From Heterocephalus glaber (Eukaryota; Chordata; Mammalia; Rodentia; Bathyergidae), in assembly GCF_000247695.1 (NCBI RefSeq), contig NW_004624785.1:342482-406481 (forward strand): 64,000 nucleotides of DNA. The letters are read 5' to 3'. The position numbers and the translations under genes are program-made. Positions 36,617-49,569 of this stretch are shown here, in pieces (within the stretch, counting starts at the first letter, position 1; each line of letters begins with the position of its first letter). The notes beneath the pieces are model-generated. The model was not told where the DNA came from, searched no databases, and saw only the letters and a list, made by a program, of their open reading frames with translations.

Positions 36617-36710
36617 GAGGGCTGGGGATTTAGCTCAGTGGTTTCACCACCTGCTGCGCAAGCGCAGGGACCCGAGTCTGATTCCTGGTACCAAAAAAAC
36701 AACAACAACA
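36617..36710 (+). mobile_element. ID-like SINE
   Basis: GGGGCTGGGGATTTAGCTCA-type start, GAGTCTGATTCCTGGTACC, AAC/AAT-rich tail. Confidence 0.92.
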
Positions 36711-37751
36711 AAATAAATAAAATAAAGAAAGAAAAGGTGCCCTAAAGAAACGACATTTCTCTCTAACAACATTTTATGAGTGTATATGGTGTATATGAAA
36801 ATAAAACAGCTAAGTTTAGCAGTCTGTGCTGAGATGTAGTGCCCAATTCATTATTAAAATTTGATAAAGATTTTAATTTTATTTTGACTTATCATTAAAG
36901 TCCACAAATTTATCTCTTTTACGTATTTTCTAGCTATTGGCGGCATTTGTCTTGGATGTACTCACCGAATACATGGGACCGTAAAATGTCACCCCCTCAT
37001 TTAATAGGTAGAACAATGAGATCAGGGGCATAGGATGACTTACTCAGTGCCACAAATTAAGCTAGAGTTCATTTCTCTCATCACAGGTCTCCAAAACATG
37101 TCACTTTGAAGTGAAAACATTTTAGATGAGAAGTGTAAAGGTCAAGGGAGTCCCTGCTAAAAACCAGACAAAGACATTGGGTCCTGAGTTGTGCTGGGAG
37201 TCACACCCACACTAGACAAAACAGAATTGTGACATCCTTTTTTCACATGAAGTACAGCTACCCAGGGGAATGGTGGCTTCTCCTAAACTAGAAAACCGTC
37301 TTCAGGGTTGCATTTTCAAAAGAAAAGAGCTACAGCCAGAGCAACAGAGCTGCTCTGTTTAGACTTTGTGCTCTTTTCATCATTCCAAAGGAGATAGAAG
37401 GATAGAGAATCACAGAAAGCCTTGTGCCAGGAACGCAGGTAATGACAAGAAAAGAATGGGAGTTAACTCTTGCCCTGGGTTCGTGCAGTGACAGTCAGGT
37501 GTTATGTGATACACTTGCAGAGTTAAAACACTTCTGTTTTAATTGAAGAAATTAATAATAATGTCATCATTGTCACTCAGAAACTTTAGCTCTGGACTCA
37601 TATTTTCATATTGAAATGACAGGTTTTTTTAAAAAAATTGTTTTTAAAAACCTTGCCTTTTCTTAGATAATGCTTTGGTGATCCAACAAAACAGAAATAC
37701 AGTCCTTGTGCATTTTCTTTCTCTCACTTTTCTTTCTTTCTTTCTTCCTTA

Positions 37752-37960
37752 GGAGCATAGACTTGGATTCCATTACTTACAAACCATAGGATTGTAGGTA
37801 CATTACTTAACCTCAGTTTCCTGGCCTGCAAAACGGGATAATATTACCTGCCTCACAAGTTTGTTCTTTGGGTTTAACAAGGTAATGAATTTAAAGGAGT
37901 TAGCATGATGTTTTGTACATAACAAACACTCAGAATATATTAGTTATAATTATTCTTGTT
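37752..37960 (+). mobile_element. MIR SINE
   Basis: TACATTACTTAACCTCAGTT, GGGATAATATTACCTGCCTC and GTACATAACAAACACTCAGA follow the MIR core and 3' end. Confidence 0.85.
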
Positions 37961-38062
37961 GTTTCCATCTCTACTCAAAATGTATTTTTTCCTATGTTCT
38001 AATAACTCCAATAACTCAGAGCCTAACTCAGTGCTAGGTCAGTTAATATGAAACTAATGTGG

Positions 38063-38146
38063 CTGGGGATTTAGCTCAGTGGTTACGCCTACCTTGCAAG
38101 CACAAGGTCCCAAGATCGATCCCTGGTACCAAAAAAGAAGAAAAAA
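38063..38146 (+). mobile_element. ID-like SINE with target duplication
   Basis: Perfect 13-bp duplication GAAACTAATGTGG at 38050-38062 and 38147-38159. The body is near consensus. Confidence 0.93.
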
Positions 38147-38424
38147 GAAACTAATGTGGAAACATGACACTATAATGACTAATGTGGAATATGGTGAAGA
38201 ATGTGAAAGTTCTCTAATACACATGGTGGAGGCAAGGAAGAACACAATGCAGACCCTCAGAAACTGCCTGGGTCCAACACAAGGGAATGTCTATCTAGTT
38301 CTTCCTCCCACTTCTTGCTATGAGTTCATTAAGGTTAACGTAAGTCTCAAGGTGACCTTGAAAATAACAGCAGAAATGGGTACAGCAGGTGCCTTTCCAA
38401 TCCCATTAAATGTATGAAAGGGCC

Positions 38425-38600
38425 TCACCTTGTACCAGGTGCTCTTACAGTACAGGTATTAGAGATAAGTCCCTTCTCCCTTAGAACTTACAATCTGTAG
38501 AGAGTGGAAGAGGGAGGATAATAAACCACAAACAAATATCTAATGCATCAGGTGCTTTAATAAGTACTCTGAAAAAAATAAGTCAGGCTACCCTTATGAG
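38425..38600 (+). mobile_element. Possible ancient L2/MIR-class relic
   Basis: TACCAGGTGCTCTTACAGTA and CCCTTAGAACTTACAATCTG resemble an old mammalian-wide repeat. Diverged. Confidence 0.35.
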
Positions 38601-39324
38601 GATAGAGAAGTGGGAGAGGTTATTTTCTGTAAGGCTTTCCCTTGGTGTTAGGCTAGCCAGTTAAATGCAGTGAAGTGTGTGGTTTTTTATTTTGTTCATT
38701 TTGGTTGGTTGACTAATTAGTTGGTTTTCATTTGTGTTCTACTTTGACTCGTCACTTCTTTGTCTCTGATGTCTGGGAGTTACAACGCCATGAACAATAA
38801 TGGGACCCAGTATCCAGAGCAGGAATCTTATCACTAGGATCTGAGTGGGCCAGGAAGGGACAGTAGATATGGTGGGAAGAGACTGCCAGATGCTGTGAGG
38901 CTGCAGAGATGGCAGGCAGGGAAGGCTGGGGCAGGGACAATCTGCTTTTGGGCCTGTACTACATTATTTGCTGGAAAGAGAGCTGAGCCATGAGATGAGG
39001 GTAGTAAGACTAGCCCGTCAGATGGATTCCTGAGTAAGCCACCAGCCTTCAGGATCCCAGTGGTCTCTGGAATCTTTGTCCCAGTATATGGCTTTGATTT
39101 TCCTGTTATGGGTCAATTCTAGTGTGAGTCCTCTGAAATATATTTCAGTGATTGGGCACAAAGGAGTTAGTAATTGTGAGAATAGGAATCATTGGGTGGC
39201 AAAAAACATTTTGCTAGCTCATATGTTATTGCATAAGTCACAGGCTTCAGAGAATTACATTTAAAGCTAAATGGTTCATGTAACATGCTAGCACACATAA
39301 GCATACTCCCCATATTCTTTCTTT

Positions 39325-39410
39325 CTTTTTTCTTGGTACTGGGGATTGAACTTGGGTCCTTGCACTTGCGCAGCAGGCAGCAAAACCACTGAGCTAAATC
39401 CCCGGCCCTC
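39325..39410 (-). mobile_element. ID-like SINE with target duplication
   Basis: Perfect 15-bp duplication CCATATTCTTTCTTT at 39310-39324 and 39411-39425. Confidence 0.93.
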
Positions 39411-39599
39411 CCATATTCTTTCTTTGTGGAAAAGAACTCTAATGACAGTGCATGGGTGCAAGGCATTTGCCATTACCACCATGATTTACGGCTCAACACT
39501 GTGAATTACATTTTTTGTCCCCTGGAGTCCTGTTCTTCCTCAGACCCTTGACCAGAAAGGTCATGAACTCCTGAGTGCTGAATGGTAAGCAGATGGCCA

Positions 39600-39698
39600 A
39601 GCCCTTGAATTGGATAGCACTTGGCTTGAAATTCATTTCTGCATCTTACCACCAGTGTGAATTTGAGCAAGTTATTTAATCTTGATTTTCATTACTAA
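39600..39698 (+). mobile_element. MIR relic
   Basis: TTACCACCAGTGTGAATTTG and GCAAGTTATTTAATCTTGAT match the MIR core. Confidence 0.55.
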
Positions 39699-39699
39699 T

Positions 39700-40018
39700 T
39701 TCTTAGTCTCCTGCTAAAACAGGATACCATAGACTAGATAGCTTATGAATAACAAACATTCTATCTTTTATGGTTCTGGAGGCTGAGAAATTCAAGATCA
39801 AAATTTTGGCCGATTTAGTGTATAGTGAGGGCCTACTTTTTGAACACAGCATGGTGGACAGGGGAGGTGTCTCTCTAGGATTTTTTTTATAAGGACACCA
39901 ATCTCATTCATGAATGACTTCATGCAAATACCAAAGGGCTCCATCTTCAAATAGTATCACTTTGGGGTTAGGATTTAAACATATGAATTTTAGGGGGATG
40001 CAAGCATTTTGGTCTACA
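39700..40018 (-). mobile_element. Old MaLR-like LTR relic
   Basis: CTGCTAAAACAGGATACCAT, GGTTCTGGAGGCTGAGAAAT, TATAAGGACACCAATCTCAT and GGATTTAAACATATGAATTT follow a common reverse-strand mammalian LTR-like repeat. Family uncertain. Confidence 0.5.
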
Positions 40019-40064
40019 GTACAGTGTTATTATCCTGAGTTTGTTCTGAAGATTCATTGGCATC

Positions 40065-40213
40065 TCCTTTAACTAGAGACAGGGTCTCACTATATAGTTC
40101 AGCCTGACCTTAAACTCACTTTGTAGCCCAGGCTGGCCTTAAACTCTTGGTGATCCTCCTGCCTCAGCCTCCCAAGTGCTGGGATTACGGGGATGCATCA
40201 CCACGCCTGGCCT
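40065..40213 (-). mobile_element. B1 SINE with internal duplication
   Basis: TAACTAGAGACAGGGTCTCA, two successive CCTGACCTTAAACTC/GCTGGCCTTAAACTC blocks, then CAAGTGCTGGGATTACGGG. Confidence 0.9.
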
Positions 40214-40219
40214 AGTATC

Positions 40220-40243
40220 TTATAGTTTTCAGTGTTGTTGTTG
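40220..40243. repeat. (TTG)n simple repeat
   Basis: Seven TTG units form the tail junction of the next minus-strand B1. Confidence 0.85.
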
Positions 40244-40393
40244 TTGTTGTTGTTTTGAGACAGGGTCTGCCTATGTAGTTCAGGCTGCCTTTGAACTCAC
40301 TATGTATCCCAGGCTGACCTGGAGCTCACAGGGATCTTCCTGCCTCAGCCTCTTGAGTGTTGGAATTATTGGGGTGCACCACCATGCCCGGCT
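40244..40393 (-). mobile_element. B1 SINE with internal duplication
   Basis: TTTTGAGACAGGGTCTGCCT, two successive AGGCTG-CTTTGAACTC and AGGCTGACCTGGAGCTC blocks, then TGCACCACCATGCCCGGC. It is in tandem with the preceding B1. Confidence 0.9.
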
Positions 40394-40838
40394 AGTTCTC
40401 AGTTCTATAACAAATGTCTATAATAAATATCCTGGTATGCTGTTCCACAATGATTTAAGCATTATTTATTATTGTAGTTGCTCACTCCTATGACATTTCT
40501 TTTTTATTTTCCATTTCAGCCATTTTTCTATTTCTCTGATAGGCTTTCTTTGACTTCACTGTATTTCATTTTAGTCTCTTGGTACATTTAATCTCTTCTC
40601 TAATATGTCTAGCATCTTTATTCTGTTTCTTGGAATTTTGAGGGTCATTTCAGTGATCTTCTGCTTCTCAATATCAGTACATCTTTGATCATACAAGGAA
40701 ATGTCAAAATGCAAAATATTCTCTTTAGTAAACAAATATGTGGAAATTCACAATACTAATTAACACAAGCTTTACATTAGTTTCAAAATAGGTAACAAGT
40801 TTAATGTTATACTTTACAGAAATTCTAAGCTTAATCTT

Positions 40839-40922
40839 TTTTTTTTTTGGTACGGGGGCTCGAACTCAGGTCCTTACACTTGCAGGGCAGGCGGGGGAAC
40901 CACTGAGCTAAATCCCCAGCCC
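40839..40922 (-). mobile_element. ID-like SINE with target duplication
   Basis: Perfect 15-bp duplication TCTAAGCTTAATCTT at 40824-40838 and 40923-40937. Confidence 0.93.
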
Positions 40923-41608
40923 TCTAAGCTTAATCTTAAGTATTAAATAAATAAATTCTGAACCTCATATTGTTCTTAGAAACAGTTACTATCTACCTGT
41001 TACCTGGTAATTCAATATTTGTGAAGTAAAGGTGTAGTTTGGTTTTCATGTGATAACTCTGTATTTATTCACTGGAGAGATGCACAGGAGACCCCTGCCC
41101 CAGAGCTTGGCTTTGATTATGGCCAGCCTGGTCAATTAGCTGGTTTTTAAAAAATCTTATCCATAAAATATTCCTTAAGTGCCTACAATGTGCCAAGAAT
41201 TATGGTAAATTGGCTGAAAGCCATGAAGGATGAATGTTGTGTGCTTGTAGCATTTAAAATATCACAAGGAAAAAGAAGACGTCTGTCTTAATACTGTGGG
41301 GAATTATTGGCTGGCCCCTCACTTTCTTTTTTTTTTTTCCTCCTCACTTTTAATTTACAAGTATCCTGCACTCTTTTCTGCACACAGAACTTTCCTGCTG
41401 TGGCAGTGAGAATCACTGGGAGAAACACACCTGTGGTTTCCAAAGTCAAGAGGGAAAAGCTGTAAAAGCAGAACAGTTTAGGGGGATCAGTCAAACCACA
41501 CTGCTCCCACCTCAAATCCCAACACAGCTGCTCCAGGCCTATCAGCCTCCAGCTGGCTCCAGCCTCAAGGGCCTTTTGCTGGAACTTAACAATTAGGACC
41601 ACGTGCCT

Positions 41609-42002
41609 TAGTTACTTTATTCTCTTTGCTGAGATAAAATACCTGACGACCAAAGTTAAGGGAGGAAAGGTTTATTTAGCTCACGGTTCGTAGAGGTTTC
41701 AGTCCATAATCAGCTGGCGTCACAGCAGGGTGGCATGGCAGAGGGGCATCACAGAGGAGAAATTCATGGCAACCAGGAGACAGCAAAAGCAAGCAAGCAA
41801 GGGGGAAGACAAGTCTCTTTCTGTTCCTTATATTGGATCCAGGGTACTGGGATTAGGGCATTGCCAAACCAATCAGTGGACTGATTTAATAATCACACAC
41901 TCTTAATCCCAGCATTGCACACTCTAGCTTCAGCCACCTCAGAAAAAGCCCCACCTCATTCACATGAGACTTTGAGGGGACATTTAGACCCAAACCATAA
42001 CA
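41609..42002 (-). mobile_element. MaLR LTR, near complete
   Basis: Read on the minus strand it starts TGTTATGGTTTGGGTC and ends near AGTAACTAAGG. AAATAAACCTTTCCTC supplies the polyadenylation signal. Best preserved MaLR LTR in the window, about 390 bp. Confidence 0.82.
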
Positions 42003-44682
42003 CTCACCCTGGCCTTAAACCAGTTAAAAGGCCCTGTGGTCACTGAAGGGATCCATTCAGATAAATGCGATCACAACATTCTGAAATGGCCCCTTTCCTT
42101 CTCTACCCTAGGAACTTAGAACTGTAAATAAAACTTTCAGGAGGTCATTGGTTTGCTCTGAGCTCCTGTATTAGGCCCAACAGACCAAACTAAGATGGAG
42201 TTATTCATGCTGAAGTTCTATACCACTAAGCCAAAACTACATTAAAGGGACCCAAAAGACATTGCTGATGACTCCTTAGACCCCTTGGTGCAATTGCTAC
42301 ACCAGTTACAATGAATTACAATATACTTGGTAAATACATTGATTTATGACTTTCTTTTGTTTTGTGACTATAAAAGTTCATGTAACCTCTTCCACAGTGA
42401 AACATGTCACACCAGCATGCACACCAGCACAGAAGGCAAAACTCTGCCCTCTTGCAATGTTTCCTAAGTGCCCTCTATGACGTAGCTTAACATCAAGCCA
42501 CCTGCCCCTCCCAAATTTATACATTTGAAGGATTTAGATCCATTTTCATAGATCTGGTAAAAAAAAAAAAAAAAGGGTAGTTTACTTAGAGCTGAGAAAC
42601 AATAAATCATAAATAGAGAGTGGTCTGTTAGATAGCAAAAGCCAACTGATGGAGATATATATTCAGCCTTTTACTTTGTATTTCAAGTCTTTTAGTTTCT
42701 TTTCACTTTCCTATCTCTTTGTCTCTGTTGCAGTCTGGGAAATTTCTTGAAGAGCCAAATCTTTTTTCACCTTTGTCCAATCTGTTGTTAACCTAGAGGC
42801 TGAATTTCAAAAACTATATATTTTTTCATTTCTAGAGGAACTGTACTGATTTTCTCTTGTCATATAATCCTGTTTTAAATAATGATTTCTATACCTTTAA
42901 CAATATAATTTAAAATATGTATTTTGTCAGTTCTTTCCAGTTCTATCATCTCAACTTCTTGCTAATATTTCTTTTTGTTGTATCTGTGGTGAGTTATTTC
43001 CTCTCGCAATTTATAATTTTGTGAGATTATATCTTTAGGTTGTTTTTTTTTCCTGAGAAAGCCAGTTGTATTTTCAACTAAGAAAATATCCTTGTGGGTT
43101 CAATCTCCACCAAACAACCAACACCAAACAACAACAAAAACCCAGACCAAACAAACAAGAAAAACTTGGAAAATATCCCTGGAAAGTACAGTAATTTTAT
43201 ATTTTCTTCTGCTAGGTGACCAGAGATTTCATCAGCCTGAGACTAATTCTCATACCAAAAATTTAGCTTGGAAATTCTCACATAAGGAAAGTAATGTAAA
43301 TTGTGTTCCCATACCTCTGCATAGGGCAAGTGTGGGACTTCAATATCTCATGGAAGGAATATTCTCCCTGGGACCCCTGGCAGGGTAGGGTACACAGTAT
43401 TGTTGGTTTCTTGGGAAGGTAGGAAGGCTACTTTAGCCCCCCCTTTCATTGAAAGAATGGCTTATCCCAGGTCTTAGTTTATTTAGAGGTCTCAGTTTCA
43501 GCTCTTTACCTCACGAGGGCTCAAGACTACTTCTCTTGTCTTTAATTACTAACATCACATTCCCATCCTTCAGGACCTAAATGTAGATCTAATTCCTTTC
43601 CTCACCCAATATCTGAGACCTCAAACTCACTTTGATGTCAGGTTCCTTCTTTGCTTCTGGTATTTGTACCTTTTGAGCTCAGCTATGCATTTTACATAAT
43701 TTTTGTTATATTTAATCTGTTATTTCTATGTGTTTGTGGAGAGACATGGTAAGGAGAGAGTGGGTCTGCCTTAGCTCACTAACAGGTTTCTAGAAACTGA
43801 GTTATAGATATTTAGCATTCTTGAATTTTCCACTGAAGATTTAAAAAGGAGAGGGACATGATCAAATTTACAATGATGACCTACAATGGTAGGTCGAAGA
43901 ATGAATTGTAGAAGAAAGTGATTCATGACTTGAGTGTCAGTTGGAATGACTTGCAGTGGATCTGATTTAGAGATGATGATGCAGTGAAGGGTTTCCCTTC
44001 TCCCAGCTGCCTGTTTAAAAGCTCCTGGGAAGACTTTGAACTGGTATGGTCAAGGGAGGCTTCAGAGGGAAGTGACAGTTGCTCTTGTTGCTGAGGATGA
44101 GAAGGAATTCTTAGACAGTGTGAAGAGGAAAGAGGCTTCTTTGAGGATGGAAAAGCAAAAATGAAGTTTGGAAAGTAAAGTACCAGGGATGCATGAGGCT
44201 TATGAAAGGCCTGGGAGTCTGAACCTGACCAGTGTGTGGAGGGGGCAGCGGAATAGCCATTGGGAACCAGCCTGGGGAGATGGTTCATACCTTATAGATA
44301 TTCTCATTGTTGGTGATTAGCGATACCATGTTTTTGCAAAATCATGCTGGGTTTTGCCAGTGCTAAAGTCAAACAGAATATTTTGTTTGGATTGACATAT
44401 GACAAAACTTAGGTCCAAAAATGGAGTTGTCCCAATTTTCAGACCATCCAAATGTTCTGTTGTCATGATAACCTGAACTTCAATTTCAGAAACAAAATAA
44501 ATGTTTGGCAAATTGATCCAAACCACCTACTTTCAACTGCATCAAAACAAATTGTTGGTTTGGAGGCTACCAGCTGTCACTTTTTACTTTAAGATTATTT
44601 GGTAGAGACCATGATACAGATAGATGTTAGACTTGTTATATAGATATAGATATTTGTATATATATAGATATTTGGTGGGGGT

Positions 44683-44825
44683 ACTGGGGATTGAACCAGA
44701 GTCTTTGCACTGAGCTATGACCCCAGTCCCCCTTTTAAATTTTGAGACAAGGTCTCCCTAAGTTTCCCGGCCTGGACTCAAGCTTGCAGTTCTCTTGCCT
44801 CAGCCTTCCAGAGTGCTACCATGCC
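44683..44825 (-). mobile_element. ID-like SINE relic plus B1 SINE
   Basis: GTACTGGGGATTGAACCAGA and CTGAGCTATGACCCCAG, then B1 blocks TTTTGAGACAAGGTCTCCC and CTTGCCTCAGCCTTCCAGAG. Confidence 0.75.
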
Positions 44826-46289
44826 CAGATCTTGATTTCCTTTATAGTTTTAAAGATGAGATTTATTTTAGATTTGTATACCTTGTGGGTATTTAGAGAG
44901 AGATTTAGGATGGTTGCTTTATTTTTCCCACTAAAAGTTGCAAAGCTAGAATTATCCTCATAGAATATTTGTTTTGCAAATGTGCTCCTCTCCACAATTA
45001 CCAAATATTTTGGAAAGTTTGAGTAACTGTTAAAGATATCTGTTGAAGATGAGTGACTCAGTAATCCATGCATGTGAAGAAATGGGGGAGCAGGAAGGAG
45101 GAAATTATGGATTTATCACAGAGTAGAAAAGGAAGCCAAGGTAAAGGGATGGTTTTCTTTTTAAGAGCAGCTCAATCTTAGGCTAACTCTCTGTGGACTG
45201 TTTGTCCTTTGTGTTAAGACTCTGGTGAAAGATAAACATGCTTCTATTCAGTTTTTTTGTGTGTGTATAGAGCTCCAACAAAATATCAAAAATAACAACC
45301 TTCAATCCACAGACTTCCAGTAGGATGGGTGCTTATTAGTGTGGCAGGCATTTTCTAATCTTACCTCACTATCAGGCCTATAGCCAGGAAAAGTTGAGGT
45401 ATGTGCTGGACTATAAGACCCAGCCCTTTTCTTACAAATCTGAGTATCATCCACACTAGACACTGTGCCTGACAGAGGGCAGACACTCAGTGAAGTGCTG
45501 CTGAATGACTGGATATTTGTGTATCTGAACACATTAAAAGAAAGGAAGGAGTAACACAATCATATCTTTAGGTATAAAATAAAAGCTGTAACCAGGCAAG
45601 TGGGGGAATATTTTATCCAGAAAATTCTTGGGCAAAGTGAAGTGATTCTAAGCTTTATTTTACCTCCTCAGGTGGGAAAAGTAATTTATTTTAAATTGTG
45701 TAGCTTTCAACTTTCTTTTGGTGCCATGTGTTTTGTGTCCTTTGTGGTGAGACATGAGACAGAGCTCTGTCTAGCACAAAGCATTTGAAAGTTGTGATGA
45801 GTCCCCTTCATCTGGCCAACCCAACAGACTATCTCCACTCTTTGGGAACCCACATTAAGGCAGGCAGTTGCCAAGTTGCCAAGACCAGAACTGCAGTGTT
45901 CACTGGTTTTTAGAAAGTCCACCCTGGAACGTTAGTGATGGTAGAGAAGGAAACAGGTGAAAAGAGCAACAGACAAGAGTTGATGTAAGCCTGGCTCAGG
46001 ATTGTGGCCGCAGGGATGGAGAAGATGAGGGATTGCCATGGCAGTGGGGGTGGCTGCTTGGACGTGGGCAGTGAACAGAGAGAGGAGCAGGAGGAAGGCC
46101 AGCTCCCAGGCTTGGATGAGCGAGTGGCTTGAGTGGAAAAGCACTGGGTGGGAGAAGGTTCTGGATGAAGTCACAAAACCACACTGACATGACTCATGGT
46201 CTCTAAATCCACCAAGGGCTTCCTGTTAGCTTACAATTCCTCTGCAAATAAAAAAGTTATTAATAAATGTAACTATTCCAAATATTTGT

Positions 46290-47198
46290 CTTTTTTGCTT
46301 TTTTAATGTAATTTTTTATTAGTACATATTTGCAGTACACGATGACATATATCTTGGGGAGTTTGTACATGAACATAACACATTTTAATTGTTTGTCCCC
46401 TTCCCATTTGAAAAATCGCTATTTCCATGTTTTCCTTCGATTCTCTTTTTTAAAATTCTTGTCCCTCCATCTCTTGTTGCCCTTCCTATTTGAAAAAGAT
46501 CTCCCTACTTTTTATTATCTATCATTTATTTTTCTCTTTATTTATATTTTGGGTTTCTCATATAAGAGAAACCATGCAATATTTAAACTTGTGGGTCTGA
46601 CTCATTTCATTTAACATTATGTTTTCAAGTTGTATCCATTTTCCTACAAGTACCTCAAGTTTGTCCTTTTTTACAACAGAGTAGTACTCTATTTTGTATA
46701 AATACACATTTTCTTTATCCATTCATCTGTTAATGGCATATAGTTTATTTCCAAGATTCAGCTATTATGAGTTGTGCTGCTATAAACATGGGTATACATG
46801 TATCACTGTAATATGATGACTTTAACTTTTTCAAGAAGATACCTAGAAGGGGGAATAGCTGGGTCAAATGGAATGTCTAGTTTTAGTTTTTTGAGTAATC
46901 TCCATACCAATTTCCCTAGTGGCTGTACTAGTTTATATGCCCTTCATCTATGAAGAAGAGTTCCCCCCATTTGCCACAGCCTTACCAGCATTTGTTATTA
47001 TTTAATTTCTTGAAGATGACTATTCTTTCTGGAGTAAGATGGTATGTCAGTGTTGTTTTAATTTGCGTTTCTCTAATGGCAAGCAAGGTTGAACATTTTT
47101 GCATGTATTCATTGGCCACCAGTACTTCTTCTGAGTAGTGTCTATTCATTTGGTTGCCATTTTTTGATTGGATCTTTTATTGGGGGGGGTTAATTTTT
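46290..47198 (-). mobile_element. L1 3' end (5'-truncated)
   Basis: Complementary L1 sequence: TCTTTATCCATTCATCTGTT, GTGCTGCTATAAACATGGGT, ATAGCTGGGTCAAATGGAAT and TAATTTGCGTTTCTCTAATG. It covers the ORF2 end and 3' UTR. Its right end abuts the RPL12 retrocopy. No intact frame. Confidence 0.88.
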
Positions 47199-47695
47199 TG
47201 TCAGGTCATCTTTCTATTGAAATATTTTCTTATGCTTAGCTAGCTGGGCATTCTACCACACGGCTGTTGATGTCACCTATGATGTCATGAGGATGCTGGC
47301 CGTCCACTCTGGAGCCCTCAGACTGGGCGGTCCCCAGGATCTCTTTAATGGTTCTGGAAAGTTCTCTGCCTGAAGACCAGTGCCGCATCTGTCAGGCAAT
47401 GTTGACAACTTCGTCATAAGTGATATTTCCATTATGTTTAATGTTTTTCTGCTTCCTTCTGTCTCTTGATGGCTCCTTGAGAGCTTTGATGATCAGGGCA
47501 GAGGTGGAAGTCACCTCCTCAATCTGAGCCTGCCTGTTCTGTTTTGTTTTGTTTTTTGGTACTAGGGATCGAACTCCGGTCCTTGCGCTTGTGCAGCAGG
47601 CGGTGAAACCACTGAGCTGAATCTCCTGCCAGGCCTGCCTGTTCTGAATGGTCTGTTTCACCGTAGTCCTCAGACCCTTCCAGTCACCAGTTGCC
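47199..47695 (-). pseudogene. RPL12: RPL12 processed pseudogene, 5'-truncated and interrupted by a SINE
   Basis: The minus strand encodes recognisable ribosomal protein L12 sequence. It reads [20 protein letters not shown], then [14 protein letters not shown] and [19 protein letters not shown]. An in-frame TGA replaces the Arg codon before [20 protein letters not shown], and the C-terminus and a short 3' UTR with a tail remnant follow. There are no introns, the first half of the protein is missing, and a 91-bp ID-like SINE splits the frame. This is a dead retrocopy of L12, a 60S stalk-base protein. It appears to have landed in the T-rich part of a minus-strand L1. Confidence 0.92.
47542..47632 (-). 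mobile_element. ID-like SINE inside the RPL12 pseudogene
   Basis: A minus-strand tRNA-derived SINE has its T-tract on the left. Perfect 14-bp target duplications, GCCTGCCTGTTCTG, lie at 47528-47541 and 47633-47646. The insertion postdates the retrocopy. Confidence 0.92.
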
Positions 47696-47796
47696 TGACT
47701 AGGCTGTAGAGCTCAGATATTTGGCCAAATTGTACTTTAGATGTTGTTGTGGAGATACTTTTTAGATGAGATTAACATACATTTATTTGTTTGTTT

Positions 47797-47975
47797 ATTT
47801 ACTGGTACTTTGAACCCAAGGGCTTCACACTACACTACGCTTCACCATACCCACTTAAAATTTTTTTTTTTTTGCAACAAGTTCTCACTAAGTCTCTAAA
47901 TTGCTCAGGTAGAAATTGAATTTGTGATCCTCCTGCCAGAGTGCTGAGATTACAGGTGTGGCCACCACACCTGGT
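47797..47975 (-). mobile_element. SINE relic followed by a B1 SINE
   Basis: TACTGGTACTTTGAACCCAA is a degraded ID-like block; B1 sequence follows at 47865-47975 (AGTTCTCACTAAGTCTCTAA, CTGAGATTACAGGTGTGGCC). Confidence 0.6.
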
Positions 47976-48419
47976 GAGATTAACATTGCAATCTGTTTTG
48001 AGGAAGCAGATTGCCTCCCCCCCGCCCCAACTCCAAAGAACTCTGCCAAAGACAGCCAGCCTCTGGTGGCTCTCCAGCCGGCTCTGTGCAACAATCCTGT
48101 TGGCTCTGCTTCTCTGGATAACACTGATACAGATGCCTCTCCTGGGTTTTGAAACTGGGCAGAGGCATGCATAGACTAAGAGTGACTTGTTCCCAGTAGG
48201 TTCAGCAGCTAAAGGTGTGGCAGCTATACTTGTGAGGACATTTTGAGTGGGACTGTATGGATCAGTCTGTCTCTGCCATAAACAAGATCAGGACATAAGA
48301 ACCATAAACAAGCTTCTCTGGATGCTGCCGTTCTAGGGAAGTCCTCTAGGTCTCTCCTTGATTCCATAAATTTCCAATAACCTTCCAATAAACTCTTTTT
48401 TTCTTTAAAAACATTTTAT

Positions 48420-48570
48420 TTTTTTGAGACAGGGTCTCACTATGTAGTCCAGGCTGGCCTTAAAGTACAGGTGCGCTCTGTAGCCAAGGGTGGCCTTGAA
48501 TTTATGGTAATCCTCCTGCCTCAGGCTCCCAAAGACTGGGATTACAGGCATGCACCACCATGCCTGGCTT
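48420..48570 (-). mobile_element. B1 SINE with internal duplication
   Basis: TTTTGAGACAGGGTCTCACT, TCCAGGCTGGCCTTAAAGTA then CAAGGGTGGCCTTGAATTTA, then GGGATTACAGGCATGCACCA. Confidence 0.92.
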
Positions 48571-49569
48571 TTCTTTTTCTTTTAAATTTAAAATAGCCAG
48601 AGTCAGTTTTTATTTCTTGCAATAATGAGGCATGACTTATGCATTTTCATTGTTGACAAATTATGAAACCCCAAAAAGGACAAAGAAACAGAGAAAATGC
48701 ACATCCAAGCAGATACAACTAACTTAAATATTTTTCCTTTCAGATTCTTTTATACATGTTTTATACAATGGAGTTCATATGTGTTTGTTGCTTCTGTTTG
48801 GCATTCTGTTATAAAGCATTTTGAACTAACTACTGAAAATCTTATCGATGCTCTTGATATACACTTTCTATTTGTTACACTTGTTATTTTCTTTGCTAAC
48901 ACCTCTTGTCATCTAGGATATATGCAATATTTTACTTGCTTTTATCTAAAGTGATCTGAAACAGACAATCTGTTTTAACTCTATTTGAAATCACCTTTAG
49001 GTTTGTGAGTCATATGCTTAAATCAAGTTCTCTTAATTATTAAAGTTAAGAACATTTGTTTTTAATACAGGTCCCCTTTCCCCACACTCTCACAGATTAG
49101 TTTGTTTTAATGTAGGTTAAGTATTTGCTCAGACAGCTCTTTTTAATGAGTTTTTTTTTGCCTTAGTCAATTTTGAAACCAGATCAGAAAAAAATATGTA
49201 TATATTCACTTGGTTTCTATGCTTATTGCATAACATTCTTGCTCTTTGGATGGTGTTTTCAGAAAGGTAGATGATGGTATCTGTTGTGAGCCGTTGCCTA
49301 TTTGAGACCATCTTGTTACTTTCATGCAGGAATTATAAGTTGGCCTGCTCAGAGTATTCTCAGGCTATTAATAGGAACACCTAATAGAGGAGAGTCAGGG
49401 CCCCTCTCCCTTCCTTCTAGCCACCCATTGCAGCATTGGGTCAGAGCACAGAAATAGAGAAGGTTCCCAAGGGTAATTCTCAACCTAGCCTCATCCAATC
49501 TGAAGTTGGTAGAAATTTCCTCACATTCTGGTGTGTAGCTTTCTTTCTTCTCCTATGTTCAGTGACAGT

